Assembly (NCBI GenBank): GCA_044378055.1
Contig: JBILXY010000005.1
Span: 1 to 64,000 of the forward strand
Source: JBILXY01 sp044378055
GTDB taxonomy: Bacteria > Patescibacteriota > JACMRA01
Reading direction: 5' to 3'
Length of the DNA stretch: 64,000 nt
Shown: positions 62,775 to 64,000 of the stretch, piece by piece
Numbering within the stretch: position 1 is the first letter of the stretch
Layout of the letters: every line of letters begins with the position of its first letter
Translations under genes and position numbers: made by a program
Notes under the pieces: generated by a model
The model's database searches: none
Told to the model about the DNA's origin: nothing
What the model saw: the letters and a program-made list of their open reading frames with translations, nothing else

Positions 62775-63314
62775 TTATAGTATTTGTTGGATTATTTTGT
62801 ACTTTAGTTGAACTAGGCCAGTTTCGAACTGTTCTGTGCTAATTAAATTTAATTTATGTTTTAGTTTTTTGTCTTGGAAAAGTCTTACACCCTGACCCAG
62901 TAAGGTGGGAATAATAGAAATTACAAGTTCATCGACTAAATTATTGCTTAAAAGGTAATTAACAATTTCTGCTCCACCATCACAAAATATGTCTTTTCCT
63001 TCAGTAGATTTCAGATTCTCAACCAGCTCTTTCAAATCTTGATTGTAAAATTCAACTTTTCCATAATTTTCTTTTTTATTCCTAGTTATAACGAAAACTT
63101 TTTGATTTGGGTAAGATAATTCACCGGCATTTTTAATTACCCAGTCATAAGTTTTTCTGCCTAAAATTACAGTGTCCACACTATCTAAAAATTTTGAATA
63201 TCCGTAATCCTGACCTTCTTTTTCAACAATAGATAAAAAACTAAGATCATCGTTTGGGCCTGCAATATAGCCATCTAACGAACTTGCTATGTAAACAATT
63301 AGTTTTCTTGGCAT
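62775..63314 (-). CDS. RibD C-terminal / dihydrofolate-reductase-like protein
   Basis: 179 residues. Typical blocks are KLIVYIASSLDGYIAGPNDDLSFL, VILGRKTYDWVI, IFCDGGAEIVNYLLSNNLVDELVISIIPTLLGQGVRLF. This family resembles the reductase half of RibD and small DHFR-like proteins; many are not true DHFRs. NADPH-dependent reduction is likely, substrate unknown. Part of a run of three small minus-strand genes. Confidence 0.88.
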   Translation of the reverse strand: MPRKLIVYIASSLDGYIAGPNDDLSFLSIVEKEGQDYGYSKFLDSVDTVILGRKTYDWVIKNAGELSYPNQKVFVITRNKKENYGKVEFYNQDLKELVENLKSTEGKDIFCDGGAEIVNYLLSNNLVDELVISIIPTLLGQGVRLFQDKKLKHKLNLISTEQFETGLVQLKYKIIQQIL

Positions 63315-63321
63315 ATTGAAC

Positions 63322-63744
63322 TTACTCTAAAATTTCATGATTTTCCTTCATGTATTTAATTCCTGACAGGATCATCTTTTCTAGAATTTCTAGATCAATA
63401 TCGGCTAGTTTTTTTATGTGCATACAACCACCAGACATTTTAAACTTTCCTAATTTTTTCTCCAATTCTTCTTTTCCTTCCACCTTGCCCATAATGTAGA
63501 TGGCTATTGTTGAGGCTCTTGGAGTAAAGCCTGTTACAAACCAGTCGCCTTCACTGGCTTTTTGCTTGTAATGATATTTTCCAAAACCAATTATTTTACC
63601 CCAAATCACTGGCGTATTCCCAGTAACCTTTTCAAAAATTTTAAGTAATTCTAAACAATCAGGAATTACAGCAACATTTTCTTGGGTTTTAATAAACTGA
63701 ATCGGAGAGATTTCGGTTGGTTGGGTTTTGTTAGTATAGGCCAT
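63322..63744 (-). CDS. DUF1801-domain protein
   Basis: 140 residues with IPDCLELLKIFEKVTGNTPVIWGKIIGFGKYHYK, GDWFVTGFTPRASTIAIYIMG and LGKFKMSGGCMHIKKLADIDLEILEKMI. The family (YdhG-like DUF1801, related to YdeI) is a small alpha/beta fold common in bacterial accessory regions; some relatives act in stress or iron metabolism, unproven here. First gene of the run 62493-63744. The last ~250 bp of the window show no gene. Confidence 0.82.
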   Translation of the reverse strand: MAYTNKTQPTEISPIQFIKTQENVAVIPDCLELLKIFEKVTGNTPVIWGKIIGFGKYHYKQKASEGDWFVTGFTPRASTIAIYIMGKVEGKEELEKKLGKFKMSGGCMHIKKLADIDLEILEKMILSGIKYMKENHEILE

Positions 63745-64000
63745 AGAATATGGGGATATTTTTTTAATTTATTCAATTTTGTGTCAAACCTGGTTAATTA
63801 CTTCAAAGCCATTCAAGTGTTTACAGTTTACTATTGATAGTAAATACTTAACACTAAACTGTTAACCAAATTGACAGCATTATTGTTTAAATGGAGTGTG
63901 GGTGCATTTAACTTTTCATTACAAAAGATAAACTAACATTCCCACTTTGCTTCCATTCTATGCTTAAAAAACTATCATCCTGGCTTCTAATAATCTTCGT

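Overview
The window reads as an AT-rich bacterial chromosome using the standard code (TAA, TAG and TGA all end genes). Several features fit a Patescibacteria/CPR-type bacterium: compact genes with short spacers, starts often lacking a Shine-Dalgarno (SD) sequence, a lone 23S rRNA gene with no 16S or 5S beside it, many small orphan membrane and secreted proteins, and few biosynthetic genes. I cannot name the class. No prophage, IS transposase, CRISPR array or plasmid module was seen.

Layout. 1-3.2 kb: a nucleotidyltransferase, a methyltransferase and a Nudix protein, then a repeat-rich gap. 3.2-5.8 kb: a ribosomal protein operon in an unusual order (rplJ-rplL-rpsB-rpmG-rpmI-rplT), preceded by a probable L10 leader. 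5.8-12.9 kb: methyltransferase, tRNA-Lys, pgl, gyrB, a ferric-reductase-like membrane protein and several solitary small genes with their own terminators. 12.9-22.7 kb: hydrolase, pirin, ung, LiaF-like protein, a minus-strand run of small stress or accessory genes (AlkC-like, HEAT, VOC, ABM, DUF2200), a VapBC-like toxin-antitoxin pair and a DUF559 nuclease. 22.7-24.8 kb: thrS with a leader that shows complete ribosome-mediated attenuation architecture (five consecutive Thr codons). 25-31 kb: two helical proteins, a two-component system, a DMT transporter and a DUF2207 protein. 31-43.6 kb: cell-envelope and surface genes (LysM/M23 peptidase, O-antigen-ligase/glycosyltransferase fusion, propeller lectin-like protein, DUF2599 secreted protein with small membrane partners) together with parB and nusA. 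43.8-47.0 kb: 23S rRNA flanked by a 19-bp inverted repeat. 47-64 kb: glycosyltransferase, RhlE-type helicase, FKBP, LamG surface protein, gnd, cytochrome-b5-like protein, recQ, oxidoreductases, ArsC-like, VF530, RibD-like and DUF1801 proteins.

How the parts connect. pgl and gnd supply two steps of the oxidative pentose phosphate route; zwf is not in the window. Translation is represented by the ribosomal operon, 23S, tRNA-Lys, thrS, nusA and an RNA helicase. DNA repair is represented by recQ, ung and an AlkC-like protein. The surface genes suggest a cell that meets other cells.

Most notable: (1) the thrS attenuator with an apparently leaderless Thr5 leader peptide; (2) a DUF2599 secreted protein followed by a small membrane protein, with a second orphan DUF2599 tail followed by another small membrane protein, suggesting a modular toxin/immunity-like locus; (3) at least three families of palindromic repeats, two of which are inserted in frame inside protein genes; (4) a free-standing 23S unit with its own processing stem. 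All calls come from reading the sequence; no database search was possible.
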